Shown: positions 34,608-45,450 of the stretch, piece by piece
How the letters are laid out: each line of letters starts with the position of its first letter
Numbering within the stretch: the stretch's first letter is position 1
Assembly (NCBI GenBank): GCA_015680685.1
Contig: MNCI01030115.1
Coordinates: 545,687 to 609,686 of the forward strand
DNA length: 64,000 bases
Reading direction: 5' to 3'
Source of the DNA: Gnetum montanum
Taxonomy: Eukaryota > Streptophyta > Gnetopsida > Gnetales > Gnetaceae
The notes under the pieces: generated by a model
Seen by the model: the letters and a program-made list of their open reading frames with translations, nothing else
Databases searched by the model: none
What the model was told of the DNA's origin: nothing
Made by a program: the position numbers and the translations under genes

Positions 34608-35802
34608 CATCTTTTTGTTCATTGAAGACCATTTTGTTTCATGAATTGATACATCAACCTTTCTACCTCCCTTTAAGATACTAACTTTGACACTGTAACT
34701 ACTGACATGCCATAAAGATCTTAAGACTAACTACAAAGGTTAAGCACTTAGTTTCAAGGTCCAAAAGGTTAAATTTATAAAGCACAATCTATGATATCAT
34801 TAAATTATTGAGTACTCAAGTGATGAATATGACCTCACCATTAAGTTTAAAAGAGTGAAAAAATGTTAGAAATGACTATTTATATGTTACAAATGGACAT
34901 CGTATCTTAAGTTAGGCTAAAATTAAAATTTTGAGGGTCTTGAGGTACTATATCAAGCAAGGGATAAAAATTAATTTTCAGGACTCCATCAAATGGATCT
35001 AACTTCACCATTGTGTCTGGAGGTTGAAATATGTAGGAAAAAACTCTTCATTTGCTGCAAAAGGCTTCCAAAATAAAAGTTATAACTTTTGGAGTCGAAA
35101 ATCTTTGATGCAAAAAATGAAACTTCTCGAGAGGTCACCCATCTTAGTACTACTCTAGAACTAGCATGCTTAATTATGGAATTTTTATCCTTATTGCTAC
35201 TAAGGCATCAAATTTTAAATTTGAAAATTATATCCACATATTTTTAATTTAATTTAATAGCTCAACAATGGAAAATTTTGAGTTCTTCCATTAGTTCATG
35301 GTAATTTTGAATTTTTCATCTACTAATAGAGAATTTTCTTGTCATGCGGTAAGCAGAGATGGTGGAAGTAATGGTTGCAGTGATGCACTGGCAGTGGCAT
35401 CCAGGGTAGAGCGGTTAATGTTAGGAGTAGATCAGTAGCTAGGAAGGATGAAAAAAAATGTTCATTGGAGACAGCAGGGGGGAGTGCTATACAACAATGT
35501 TAGTGGAGGCCTTTGTGTAGCAACATCTTTTCCTATCATGGTCCAACTTTAGGCCAACATGGCCCAGCTTGTGGGAGGGGGCCACTTGTGCAAGGCTAGC
35601 AAGGCTCATGCAAGGTAGCATGGAATCTACATGATCCATGATACCCTCAAAGGGGTCTTTGTGACCCTCAAAAGGGATCTATGTAGCCCCAAACAAACAT
35701 GCCCAACCCTAAGTCGGTGCTACCCATGCAGACCTTACATGGCCTGCACTAGGGTCTGTGCATCCCTTGAAAAGGCTAGTGTAGCCTACTCCAAAGGAAG
35801 TT
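34608..35802. other. Intergenic or ancient host sequence, no gene recognised
   Basis: Directly upstream (minus) of the CCR4-like N-terminal exon once E is removed, so it may include its 5' exon, intron or promoter, but I cannot recognise coding sequence. 35340-35800 is more G/C-rich and has an open 66-codon plus-strand frame (35631-35831) leading into the tandem repeat. Confidence 0.4.
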
Positions 35803-35847
35803 CTACACATGATTTTTGGGAGTTTCAATGATAGAAGGCATCAAAAT

Positions 35848-36252
35848 GGGCCATTATTGGTGGCACCTTTAGTGCCCTCGAGGCACTAGAATGGGCTATT
35901 ATCGGCAACACCATCAATGCCCGAGGATCCCTAGAATGGACCATTATTAGTGGCACCATTGGTATCCATGGAGGACTAGAATGAATCATTATAGATGGTT
36001 TGTGGATGTCTGTAAAGCACCAAAACAAACCATTATGGATAGTTCCATCGATGTCAATGAAGCTTTGGAAGAGACTATTATGGATAGCGTTGTTGGTATC
36101 TACGAAGCATTAGAAGGGGCCATTATGGACAATGCCATCGATGTCCATGGAGTGTCAAAATAGGTGATTATGGATGGTTCCATGAGTGCCCATGGAGCTC
36201 CATAGGAGAATATTATCAATAGCATCATCAATGCCTGTAGGGTAGTGGAGGG
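35848..36252 (+). repeat. 45-bp tandem repeat, nine units, 15-codon period
   Basis: Nine consecutive units begin at 35848, 35893, 35938, 35983, 36028, 36073, 36118, 36163 and 36208, each exactly 45 bp. Each starts with a variant of NNCCATTATGGAT and ends near CTAGAA/TTGGAA. On the plus strand the repeat reads TIMDSSIDVNEALEE-like; units 5 and 6 are fully open and others carry one stop. A tenth, poorer unit may occupy 35803-35847. Sequence divergence between units is high but no unit has an indel. Confidence 0.8.
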
Positions 36253-36660
36253 TAGTGCACTTGAATTGTAATAGCGATGTAAGGTATAGTAATGTGGGTT
36301 TGTATGTAGGCACAATGACGGTTGTAGGGCATAGAAGTGGTTGTAGGCACAACAATGGTTGTAGGGTGTAGTGATTGCAAGGTGTTATAGAGGTAGTCCA
36401 TAATAGCAAAGGTGGTGTAGGGGAAAGTGATGTGGTAGTGAAGCAGCAAGTAGTGGTGAAGGGTGACAAGTGTGAGGGTTTTCATTTTGGATGATGCATC
36501 TAATGGTGTTTGATAGAGAGGAGGTGGCAGGGTAGAGTGGAAACACGTGGTGGTGATGGACTGGGCAAATTGTTAGAGGGTGGTGGCACTGAAATGAGGG
36601 TTGTGCCAACCCTTAAGGCTAGCACATCCCCATGTAGGGCTATGCTACCCTACTTACAGG
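36253..36660. repeat. Degenerate GT/GTAGGG-rich repeats
   Basis: Short imperfect repetitions such as GGTTGTAGGGCATAG and GGTTGTAGGGTGTAG (36310-36400) follow the 45-bp array. The minus strand has several overlapping open frames rich in P, T, H and L, which are low-complexity by-products, not recognised proteins. Confidence 0.45.
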
Positions 36661-37447
36661 GCCTACACGCCCTCTACTTTTTTTAATAAATAATAAATAA
36701 TATTGAGGTTTGAGGTAAAACTTGCAACCTCACACTTTTTCCTTGATTATTTTTAAATAAATAAAAGACAATTTAAAATTAAAATAGCATGTAACTTGAG
36801 AAACATTGTATCTCCTAAACTGTAAGTTGAATTTCAACAAATTTGGTACCATTGGAATTATATCAACAAGCACTATGCATTAAACATAATCTTATGGTTC
36901 AAAAAAAAAGTTGAAATTTTCAAGATTTTGAAAATTACAATGATCTTATTCTACCAAAACAACATTATTGAGTTGATGCATGGTAGATAAGGTGACTTAT
37001 AAGTGACTCTAAGTTGCTTTGGACAATGAGTTTCAACAAAACAAGATAAATTTAGGTCATGGTTACTAAATTTTTAGAACAAACATAATAATGACCTCAA
37101 TCAATTAATATTTATAGTATTGAGATAGGTAAGAGTTATTGTTGTATCCTTATCTTATGAGCATCTCTTACAATTGATGAGGCGTAATCAAATCTTTGTT
37201 GCTCAATGATATCCATGAAGGAATTTTGTTGGTTGGTGGGATCTATGTCTTTTGTAGATGTCTAATCCATTGTTCATAAACTCAATGTAATGCCATCTTC
37301 TAGCTTACATCTAGTACATCTAGAAATGATCAATAACTTTCTCTGTGTCGTGGCTTCATAGTTCATCATCATTTTCATGTTGTATTCAATCCATGATTCT
37401 TCCTAGTTCATGGTCCATGATTCTAAATGACCCTTGGGTTGTGGTTT
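36661..37447 (-). other. Internal start of a tRNA-Met-primed retrotransposon, decayed
   Basis: Lies directly inside the PBS next to the LTR at 37462-38060, so by position it is the leader/gag region of that element on the minus strand. I cannot recognise a conserved gag motif. The element is truncated somewhere near 36660-36800. Confidence 0.4.
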
Positions 37448-37459
37448 GCTTTGATACCA
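37448..37459 (-). other. Primer-binding site (initiator tRNA-Met)
   Basis: The minus strand reads TGGTATCAAAGC two bases after the LTR end. The usual plant PBS is TGGTATCAGAGC, complementary to initiator tRNA-Met, used by Ty1/copia and chromoviral elements. Confidence 0.7.
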
Positions 37460-37461
37460 AT

Positions 37462-38060
37462 TGTGATGTCTTTTCCCCGAATCTCATGTAAAATTCCAAA
37501 TATACATTATATTAGACATTATGCATAAGAAGATAATATACCAAATGTCAAATATATGTAACAGTTGACATTATGTGTAAAGGAAATAACAGAGAAAATG
37601 CAAAAGAATAAAGAAAATAATGCTTTATTAATGTGGAACAATGTATCTAGATCATGCTCTAAGAGTGTTCCTTGGGGTTTTCTTCCTTAGACATATATCC
37701 CATTAGAGGTAATCCAACATTGCCACCACAGTTAGGCCTATAACCTAGCCAAAAGGGATGAACAGTTCGCTTCCTGTCCCACTTCACCTAGCTCCTCTAA
37801 CTTGCCTATTCTAGCTCCACCACTCCATGCTAGCATAACCTCTAAGCCCTAGTATAAATGCCTTAGGTCAAACCCCTAAAGGTCATTTCAAGAGACATAT
37901 TTATTATTACAATGCACCCTTTTAGGTCTCAATTACAACTATCCTTTTAGGTCTTATTACATCTATCCTTTTAGGTCTTATTAGAATAACAATAACATTT
38001 GTTATGAAAAGGCACCATCTTTGTTATGTAGCAACATCATTTGGGAATGGAGATGTGACA
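37462..38060 (-). mobile_element. LTR of a tRNA-Met-primed retrotransposon
   Basis: About 599 bp between TGTGATGTC (37462) and GATGTGACA (38060), in minus orientation by its PBS. It contains an AATGCTTTATTAATGTGG block and a TTAGGCCTATAACCTAGCC block shared with 8561-9341. It lies downstream of the second CCR4-like remnant, as its relative does for the first. Confidence 0.65.
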
Positions 38061-38639
38061 CTCATTATTACATTATACTTTTTTAAAGTCTTATACGATA
38101 GTTACATCAATTGTTATAAATTACCATCATCTTAGCTAAGGGGTGAAGCTTCATTTAGAAATAAGGATATGTAAACTACACCCCTTAGATTTCATTCATC
38201 CTTAAATAATACACATTAAGGATGTTTCTTCATGCTTTAGTGCTCCCTTCATACTCCAATGTTCTAATGCTTGATTTATTATTTTAAATTAGGTTTGAAT
38301 ATTTTATAAAGTTCTTTTTCTTATTCTACAAATGAAATAAGAGTTATACAAATATTTGGAAAAAATAAAACTTATCATATCAATAACTTACCTTAATCTC
38401 TAGGTAATAACAAGTGGTAAATTAAAGGTCTACCAACCATCAATCACCACACCTACCCATGGTTACATAATGTGCAACTCATATCTCTAGTAACATAGGT
38501 GAAGATAGAATAAATCATTTTTCCTACTTGTATTATGCAAAATACTTTAGTTATCTAATTTAGAAATTTAAATTAAATAAGAAAAGAAAAGTAAGAAAAT
38601 AAGAAATAGAAGAAAAATTTAAAAAATTCCCTAATTTTC
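38061..38639. other. AT-rich region shared with 9341-9785
   Basis: Homologous to 9341-9785 (for example GGTTTCATTCATCCT and CTACCAA.CATCAATCACC blocks). No reading frame is seen. It is probably the 3' intron/UTR side of the duplicated CCR4-like gene. Confidence 0.55.
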
Positions 38640-39115
38640 TTAACCTCTAGAATCAAAGAATGTAGTTATAGTTCCATCCTAAGGATTATATGATCAAATT
38701 ATCTTTTTTAAGATAGTGGGGCTTAATCTTGTTTATCAACTTCTTTCTCAAGAATTAGCTCAAATAGCTTAGTAACTTGAAAGAATTAGATATCATACTA
38801 AATGTAATTTTAGGTCTTAATGATAAAAGATATTGATTCATCTACAGTAATCATGGAAGCATAATTGATGAACTAGCACTATGCATTAGCTTCACCTATT
38901 CTCAGATTCTAGAATTTAACTTGTCTATTGAAGATTTGAAATAGATGGAGTATGCACTAGCCAATGGAATGGTATGATGAATTGATAAAAATATCTTCTT
39001 TAAATCAAGATTCTCTTCCAAAGGTTCTTTTACTCATCTATATTTTAATAATTGATTAATATTACATTTAAGTTTCAACAAAGGATGGATGGTACTGGGT
39101 CAAGGCTAGTATAAG
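38640..39115 (-). pseudogene. CCR4-like nuclease remnant, C-terminal part (copy 2)
   Basis: The minus strand carries PSILC near 39100 (at the GDFN position, now with a stop and NLN), then EEPLEENLDLKKIFLSIHH and IPLASAYSIYFKSSIDKLN (39030-38910). The end FDHIILRMEL is near 38695. These match copy 1 block by block. The N-terminal two thirds are absent. Stops and lost catalytic residues make it a pseudogene. Copy 1 lies about 29 kb away in the same orientation with the same downstream LTR, so the pair arose by segmental duplication, not retroposition. Confidence 0.65.
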
Positions 39116-39189
39116 TAGGAATAGTTTGTATGTCAAGCTTTCCTAGATTTGATTAATTAAGTAATATACTTAACAAGGGCTCTCACATC

Positions 39190-39522
39190 AAGGATGGGCA
39201 TGGGTAAAGAATTAATTTAAACAATAGAAATTTTAGACAAAACTTAGAAAATTAGCACTTTTAATAAAAGGACCTTTGAAATTACTAATTCCATGAAAAG
39301 ATAAAGAATCGACATCACCTACCTCTAAGAAACAAGATGCAAAGGGACAAAAGTAAAAGATTTGGGCCAAGATTACAAACTCGTATACTAAGAAAAAGAA
39401 AATCATTGAAATGAAGTAGGCATCATCATTAATCAATCTAACAAAGATAACGTGGTACAAGTATATTGTCATGGTGATTGAATTATGGACATTAAAATTG
39501 TGCTTGGAAAGGAGATCATCAA
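39190..39522 (+). pseudogene. LINE endonuclease-domain fragment
   Basis: Plus-strand codons read RIDITYL.ETRCKGTKVKDL, then DYKLVY, NEVGIIINQSNKDNVVQVY and MDIKIVLGKEI. This follows the apurinic/apyrimidinic-type endonuclease of non-LTR retrotransposons (Q-E-T-[RK]-W then G-V-G-I-[IV]). The motif Gln is a stop and several residues have decayed. It ends at the boundary of element D; no continuation is seen on the other side of D. Confidence 0.6.
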
Positions 39523-40384
39523 TGATGAGCAACAGGTACCTCATACATTTAGACATACGAATCATGAGAATTCATGCATAATTTGGTCAAATTTTGTGAA
39601 TGAAACTAGTGTTTCATCTAGAATGTTAAGCATTGATTTTAATTCATTGTCTTTCACATAGACTAGTGGTAGTGTTGTCACATATAGTTTAGTCCAAAGT
39701 AAGGCATCTGATTGTTGATGTTACTATGATTTTAAACTAATCTTAAAAATAATATAGAAATTAATTATTTAATCTAATTAATAACATAAGGATAAATTCT
39801 AAACTAGCCTAAGGGTGATGAGTGTTCATTTCCAGCTTGTTGTACATGTCTTGAACTCACATATCCACTACTAGGATTACTAAGTGTTATGCTACTAGGT
39901 GAACTAAGTAATAACACTACTAGGATTATCAAGCAAATATGTGTTTATGCTCAAAATTGATTAGACATATTTCACCAATTGATTAATGTGCATAAAAATA
40001 TAAACATTAACTAAGTACATGAAAAGTAACCTATATGGAAAGTAAATCTATTCTATTCTAAGTGCTACAAGGTATGTTAAGAATCTCATTTTTATTGTTA
40101 TCACATCAATGTGTTTAGGTACATTGGTGCTCGAATAAGGATTCATACAATCCTTGAACTCTTGCTATGGGTACTTAGAAAATATTCTAACTTTTATAGA
40201 ATGAAACTACAAGAACTTACCTAATCTATTGACTTAATAATTCCATAAATACAATCAGTGTGTGCATTTATATGGGCAAAGATAGATGTTATGTCGATGC
40301 ATATGCATCGATGCATCAACTCATGCATCAATGGGAATGCATTAATGCATGCCATCAGTGCAACTTGACTTTTCTGATTCATCA
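39523..40384 (-). mobile_element. Element D: 3' LTR
   Basis: LTR of 862 bp, minus strand: CTCATCA at 39523, TGATGAATCAG at 40384. Homologous to 47970-48783. The U3 (40285-40365) is an array of GATGCATC palindromes; a TATA-like box is at 40273-40266 (minus). Confidence 0.85.
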
Positions 40385-40398
40385 TACTTCCACGACTA
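40385..40398 (-). promoter_or_regulatory. Element D polypurine tract (decayed)
   Basis: The minus strand reads TAGTCGTGGAAGTA before the LTR start, an altered form of AGTCATGGGGG. Confidence 0.65.
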
Positions 40399-40619
40399 AG
40401 TGAAAACTCATCCTCAAGTAAACAAAAGTAGGATTGCCCTTATTACAAAATTGGGAAGGTATGCAACCATAGATTGATAGAGTCATTAATTACTCTAAGT
40501 ACCTAATTATACAAATTTATAATGATTAAAAAATAAATGTTTAGGAAAAAAATTGATCCTTTTCAAACTAGACAATTGAAAATCCTCTAATGGGCAAAGA
40601 CAAAGATAAGATCAGATAG

Positions 40620-43469
40620 TGCTAGGAGGTGGAGGTTCTTTGGATGCTAAAGAACCTTCTCCAACCTCTAGTGCCTATGGTAGTGGTGGTTGAGGCTAAG
40701 GTAGTGGCTATGACTATCTTGCTCTAGTTGCTACTTCTAGTAGAAGATGAAAAGCATCTTGTAGTGCTTTCATCTTCTCCTCCTTACTCCAAGGATCGTA
40801 TAAAGTCTATGTGGCATCATCAATTTGAGCTAGTACAGGAACATCCCACGATCAAGGCATTGCTAAGAATAACTCATTAACACTCACAAACCAACCAACA
40901 AATTGTTTATATTCAATTTTGAACATCTAGATAAGATTTTCTAACTCCTGGTCGTCATTCATTCTTTTGGCCAGATTCTCAACAACTAATATTTGATTTA
41001 TGAATTAGGCTTTGAGAACTTCAAGCTTGATGTTAGTTCTTTCCAACTTTTGCTTTGTGTCTTTTTGGTGCTTGAACTCTACCTCATACAAGAGGTATGA
41101 GCTAGCCACTTCTTTTTCTAGCTTTGACTAGGGCCTTTTGGTAGTTAGCATTGCCAACATTTCATATCGAAGGTTTATTTCCATATATTCTATCATCTCC
41201 TTGATTTTCAACTTCTCTAGGTAGATTTTGGCTTTGTTATAGGCCTTTAATCCATCAAATATGGGCTACCACATGTTGCCTATTTATTGGGGTTGTTGGA
41301 GAGCCTTATTCATCTTCATCTTACCCAATTTGATTTTTTTTTTCATTGACTTCTTTGAGAAGCCAAACCTAGTCCATGTAGTAATTCTTAACTCATTCAA
41401 ACTTTAATACCTCATTCTTCTAAGTGGCTATCTCAATGGCCAATTTCTGATGAAGCACATGGACTTCTTCAATTGAGAGATTTTAATTTTTAGTAGCCAA
41501 CCTTCTTAAATCCACTTTCATCTTGGCAAGTTGCTCCTACTAGTGTTGCACAAATTCCACCATTCGATATTTTTATCCCTCAACATTCTACAACCAATGA
41601 TTATTTTGGTCAGAACTAGATTCTCCTTGTAGACTTGAGACAAGTCCTTCTCAGTGTTGTAGGCTAAGGCCTTTGATAGGGATGTGTCAAAGACTACTAC
41701 CTCCTTTGTAGTCTTAGACTCTTTTAATCTATTTTGAAGTTGTAAGAAATATTCATTCCTTATTACTACCTACTTGAGAATGGTGGGATCAACTAATTGT
41801 GCTCTTAACTCCGCAACCTTAAAATCCAACCATATATTTTCGAATGTGGCTACCTTAAGTTAATTATTAGTGATGGTGAGCTTGCCCTTAGCTTCTAGAA
41901 TCTCTGACTAGGTAGCACTATTATTTTCCAAGAGATCAAATATTTCTAGAAATGGTTGCCTGGTCCCCACTAGTTAATCTAACACATCCTTGTGTTAGGC
42001 TGTACTTAGCCTTCCACTTGCTACTCCAGATATCTACATGTCTTTGAGTGTAGCAATGTCTAGCACAGTAGCCATAGAAGCATTTAATGCCTCTACTATG
42101 TGACTAGCCATCACCTCTGCTATTTTCTCCTATTCATGTTGCTACATCGCCAAGATAGTTGTTACCTTACCCTCCTCCAAGTGTACTAAAAAGTGGTGGT
42201 ATTTCCAAAGATCTTTGGAAATTGTTGTTGTTCTAGAATGAACACAGTCACCTCCTGAGTGCTTAGATTTGACCTTGCAAGTGCCTACATCCTTTATGCA
42301 TAGAACAGTGGTGTAGTCTCCTACAACTAGCTAATGGTTCAAGTAACTTCATTGAGGTGACTCAATGCTAGTCCATAGATTGAAGGTTCCCCATCACTTA
42401 GTCCTTCTTACTACTATTTCAAGAACTACTCATATAGCCTCTACATGCACTCGATTGTAGCATGAGCCTTCGACATTATTTCTTGAGTTGGTGATGATGG
42501 TGGCAACTCATCTTCTTACAAGTTGGATAGTGCTTTATCCTTCATCATCTCCTACTAAGATGTAGATGTAGCATGATGAAGCACATCATTGGAATAACTA
42601 GCTATGGCTCCCTTTTTGCATAATTTTTTGATGAGGTAGGAAAAGGAAAGGATATTTCTTCCACATTCATTTTCTTTAAATATTTTTTCAATTTTTAGGA
42701 AGATGAGCTATGGGAGGTTAACTAGGAATTTATTGCGTAAAGCAGCACACACATGGGCAAAGAAGGTGGTGATTTTACTTAGCCTCACAATTGGGTTGAG
42801 GTGATAGGGCACAATTTTGAAATATGCCCTTTTGGCCTTGGTGAGTGCATTGTACTCCGTATAGTCCACTCCATAGCACTATTGGATCCATTCTTTCTTG
42901 ATTTCTAGGTCATCCTATGTCGAAATATCTATAAAGGTTACCCCAATGTTATGCAACTTGAGGACCTTTGAAATGGCCTTGATCAAATAGGACACAGTAA
43001 TGTCCTTAATCTTGATTATGGTGTCTTCTTGCCTATCGTTCTAGAAGAGGTATGTTTCTCCCATGTACCACTCCCCACTAGAGGTGAGGATAGGCCACAT
43101 GGGGGATCCTTAGAGTTGTGTTTTTACCTCTTCTAGTGTCAAGTCCAAGAATGGACAAAAGTTAAGTTTTTGGAGAGCTACATTATGGAATTTCTTAAAA
43201 TGAATTTTCCTTAGGGAGGCCTTAGTCAAGGTGACTTCCAAGTTTGGTCCAGGCCTAGGCACCTTGTCTCACTACAACTGACCAATTTTAGTTGTGGGAA
43301 TTTGGCAAATAGATTCTACTTTAAGATCCTCTTGAAGAGGTCTCATTACATGAATCATAGTTGCTTCTTCTTGAGGCTACGACAACTACTAGCCTCTTTT
43401 CCCTCTTGGTTGCTTGTCCCTTGGTTGGGAAAATCTTCCCTCCTACAATCTTTTGGATCTCAATGCCAT
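40620..43469 (-). pseudogene. Element D extra ORF: globular/coiled-coil protein of unknown function
   Basis: About 950 codons on the minus strand, one dominant frame with scattered stops, from the ATG at 43469 directly after an intron-like acceptor. Blocks in order: LEVTLTKASLRKIHFKKF; FLDLTLEEVKTQL and MWPILTSSGEWYMGETYLF (43130-43050); KAISKVLKLHNIGVTF; DYTEYNALTKAKRAYFKIVP; LNPIVRLSKITTFFAHVCAA (about 42760); ILSFSYLIKKLCKKGAIASY (about 42630); long charged/leucine-rich coiled coil (about 42000-40950); and LFLAMP.SWDVPVLAQIDDA near 40860. The GEWYMGETY, SFSxLxxKLCK and C-terminal blocks are shared with B. It lies between the antisense ORF and the 3' LTR, where Athila-type elements keep an env-like ORF, but no signal peptide or membrane anchor is evident. 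Confidence 0.65.
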
Positions 43470-43529
43470 CTGTAATCACAACAAAACCAAGGATTAGCTT
43501 TTAAAGTGTAACTTAGAACTCTTTCATAC
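43470..43529 (-). other. Intron-like signature of element D (60 nt)
   Basis: The minus strand reads TACAAG|GTATGAAAG ... AAAGCTAATCC ... TTGTGATTACAG|ATGG. It has an intact donor, a branch-like CTAAT, a T-rich tract and an acceptor adjoining the extra ORF start. Confidence 0.7.
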
Positions 43530-43884
43530 CTTGTATTCTTGGCCAGTTATGCTTAGGCTAAGTTTTGATTATGATGTATTAACTATTTTATTATTATTTT
43601 ATTTGAATGACTACCCAATAAGGTTTAATTTACATGAGTTAGTGATCTTCAATATTATTTTATTAGTTAAGCATTGTAGAAGTTAGAAAATTTTGAAAAT
43701 TTTTTTATCAAAAACCTATGGTTTGTGGCCCCCTTGATGTAAAGCTCACCTTCGGTAGTTAAAAGATTGAAGAATTGAGTGATTTGGACAAGCTGTTTGG
43801 AAGATATGGGCACTAGAAGGTTGTGGGCCTAGAAAATAGCAAAAACTCCCTTGGTGTTTGATTATAATTGTGAAAAATTTCTAA

Positions 43885-44010
43885 GTGTCGATGCATATTT
43901 TTAGTATTTTTATACTACATCAATGAGAATGCATCAACGCATTGGGCTACATCCATAGGGATGCATTGACACATCAGGCTACATCAACAAGGATGTGTCA
44001 ACATAGCCTA
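43885..44010 (-). promoter_or_regulatory. Internal GATGCATC array with TATA-like box in element D
   Basis: Between 43921 and 44010 there are several GATGCATT/GATGTGTC/GATGTAGC-type boxes like those in the D LTR U3. On the minus strand they are followed by TATAAAAATA at 43914-43905 and another ATGCATCGAC. The block lies about 375 bp upstream of the intron donor of the extra ORF and looks like a U3-type promoter placed internally. Confidence 0.5.
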
Positions 44011-44254
44011 AAACAAAAATATTTCACCTTTAAAAACTAAGGAAAAATAGAGAGTTATTACATAAAATTGAAGTCCAAAGAAAGCTAGAAAAGTCTAGAA
44101 TAGTGGAAAATGCTCAAACAGGAATGGAATACATGTCAAATGAAGATTTTTAGGAGATTAATGTGCCAAGGAATTCAAAATTTGATGCATCATGGAAAAT
44201 GTAAGGATTGAAAACAAAATGCTTAAGGCATAAGGAGTTTCACCATCCCAACCA

Positions 44255-44560
44255 AGCAGTATACAAGTGGATCCTCCCCATAGCAATCTCATGGTCTTAA
44301 TGCCCTTGCATGCCCTCAAACCAAGGATTTCATGGGCTCCAAGGATGATTAATGATTATGGACCATTAAAAACCAAATCACCAAGGAAATCATTACAAAA
44401 TTTTGACTATTTTCCAAATGAACCCATCGCAACTTTCATGAGAAGAGGTAGTGAGGTGGTATATGGAAATAATAGGTGAGAGAGAAAGTATGGAATGGAG
44501 TTCCACATGATGGTCACATGAAGTTCCTTGTGGAAAATGTGATTAATATGACCAAATAAA
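44255..44560 (+). pseudogene. Antisense accessory ORF remnant of element D
   Basis: The plus strand reads SGSSP.QSHGLNALACPQTK near 44265-44325, matching NGSSPKQAHALNAL of the other copies, and then a decayed tail with NFHEKR and VWNGV-like residues corresponding to KRMEWNP. Function unknown. Confidence 0.55.
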
Positions 44561-45450
44561 TTCCTTCCTTAGTTTGAATTAAGACCATCCACTTCTAGTG
44601 ACTTCACATTAACACATTAGATCATTCCACCCCCAAGGTATAAGAACATCCCCACAGATTCCTCACCATGCCAAAGAAAGAAGAAAAGAGAAGCATGAAG
44701 TGAAATGGGCTTTAGTTAGAGGGGTTCTTTCAAGCATGGGTAACATGTCTTTCCTACCCCATAACCAATGCTTGTAGATCATTATTATGTCTAAGAGATG
44801 TTTTTTGAATTCCCATTATTTTTTTTCAAATGGAAACAACACCATGCAAAGACATTGATTCCTATTTATTTTTCAATGGAGGAATGGTGAGAAATCCATG
44901 GAAATAGTCATGTAACCCCCAAATGACAGGCAAGTACAAAAGGGAAAAATACCCTTGAAGTCACACTCTTGTTCATCCACTTAATTTTTTCTAAATTTGA
45001 AAAGTACGAAGGTTACGAATTCATTTTAAGTTATTATTAAGAAGGGGTCTCATATTTCCAAAACAAGGAAACACCATAGAGTTGTGTGGAGTGGTGGATG
45101 ACATGGACTCATTGTCTATTGTCATGAAAAGAATCAATTTCTCATTGGTAAACATCAAGATTCTAAAATTAAATCCAATCATTTGTAATTAAGTAATCAA
45201 TGAAGTTACAAACCACCATCACTTAGTAGTTATAGTTGGCACCAAAGTTCTAATGGTAATAAAGAAAAATGAAGAAATGTAAGAAAAATCCAAATAAAGG
45301 AAAATATAGAAAAAATTTTAAAATATTCAATAAAATGAAAAATGTACTAAAGATGGTGTAAAACAAAAAAAAAAGTGAAAATGCACTTATTAGTTCTTGA
45401 TTCAGGATAGGACATTTTCCCCACAACTAAGCTTATGGATGAGAAAAAAG
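44561..45450. other. Element D 3' untranslated region; pol absent
   Basis: Homologous to the post-pol regions of the other elements. CATTTTCCCCACAACTAAG at 45411-45429 is the decayed post-pol polypurine motif. No protease, reverse transcriptase or integrase codons are found between this and gag. Confidence 0.55.

Noticed and set aside
36155-36609. Several overlapping P/T/H-rich minus-strand frames
   Set aside because: They arise from simple GT/GTAGGG-rich repeats and resemble no protein.
39233-39565. 110-codon minus-strand frame, hydrophobic
   Set aside because: It is opposite the LINE endonuclease fragment and crosses the D LTR boundary.
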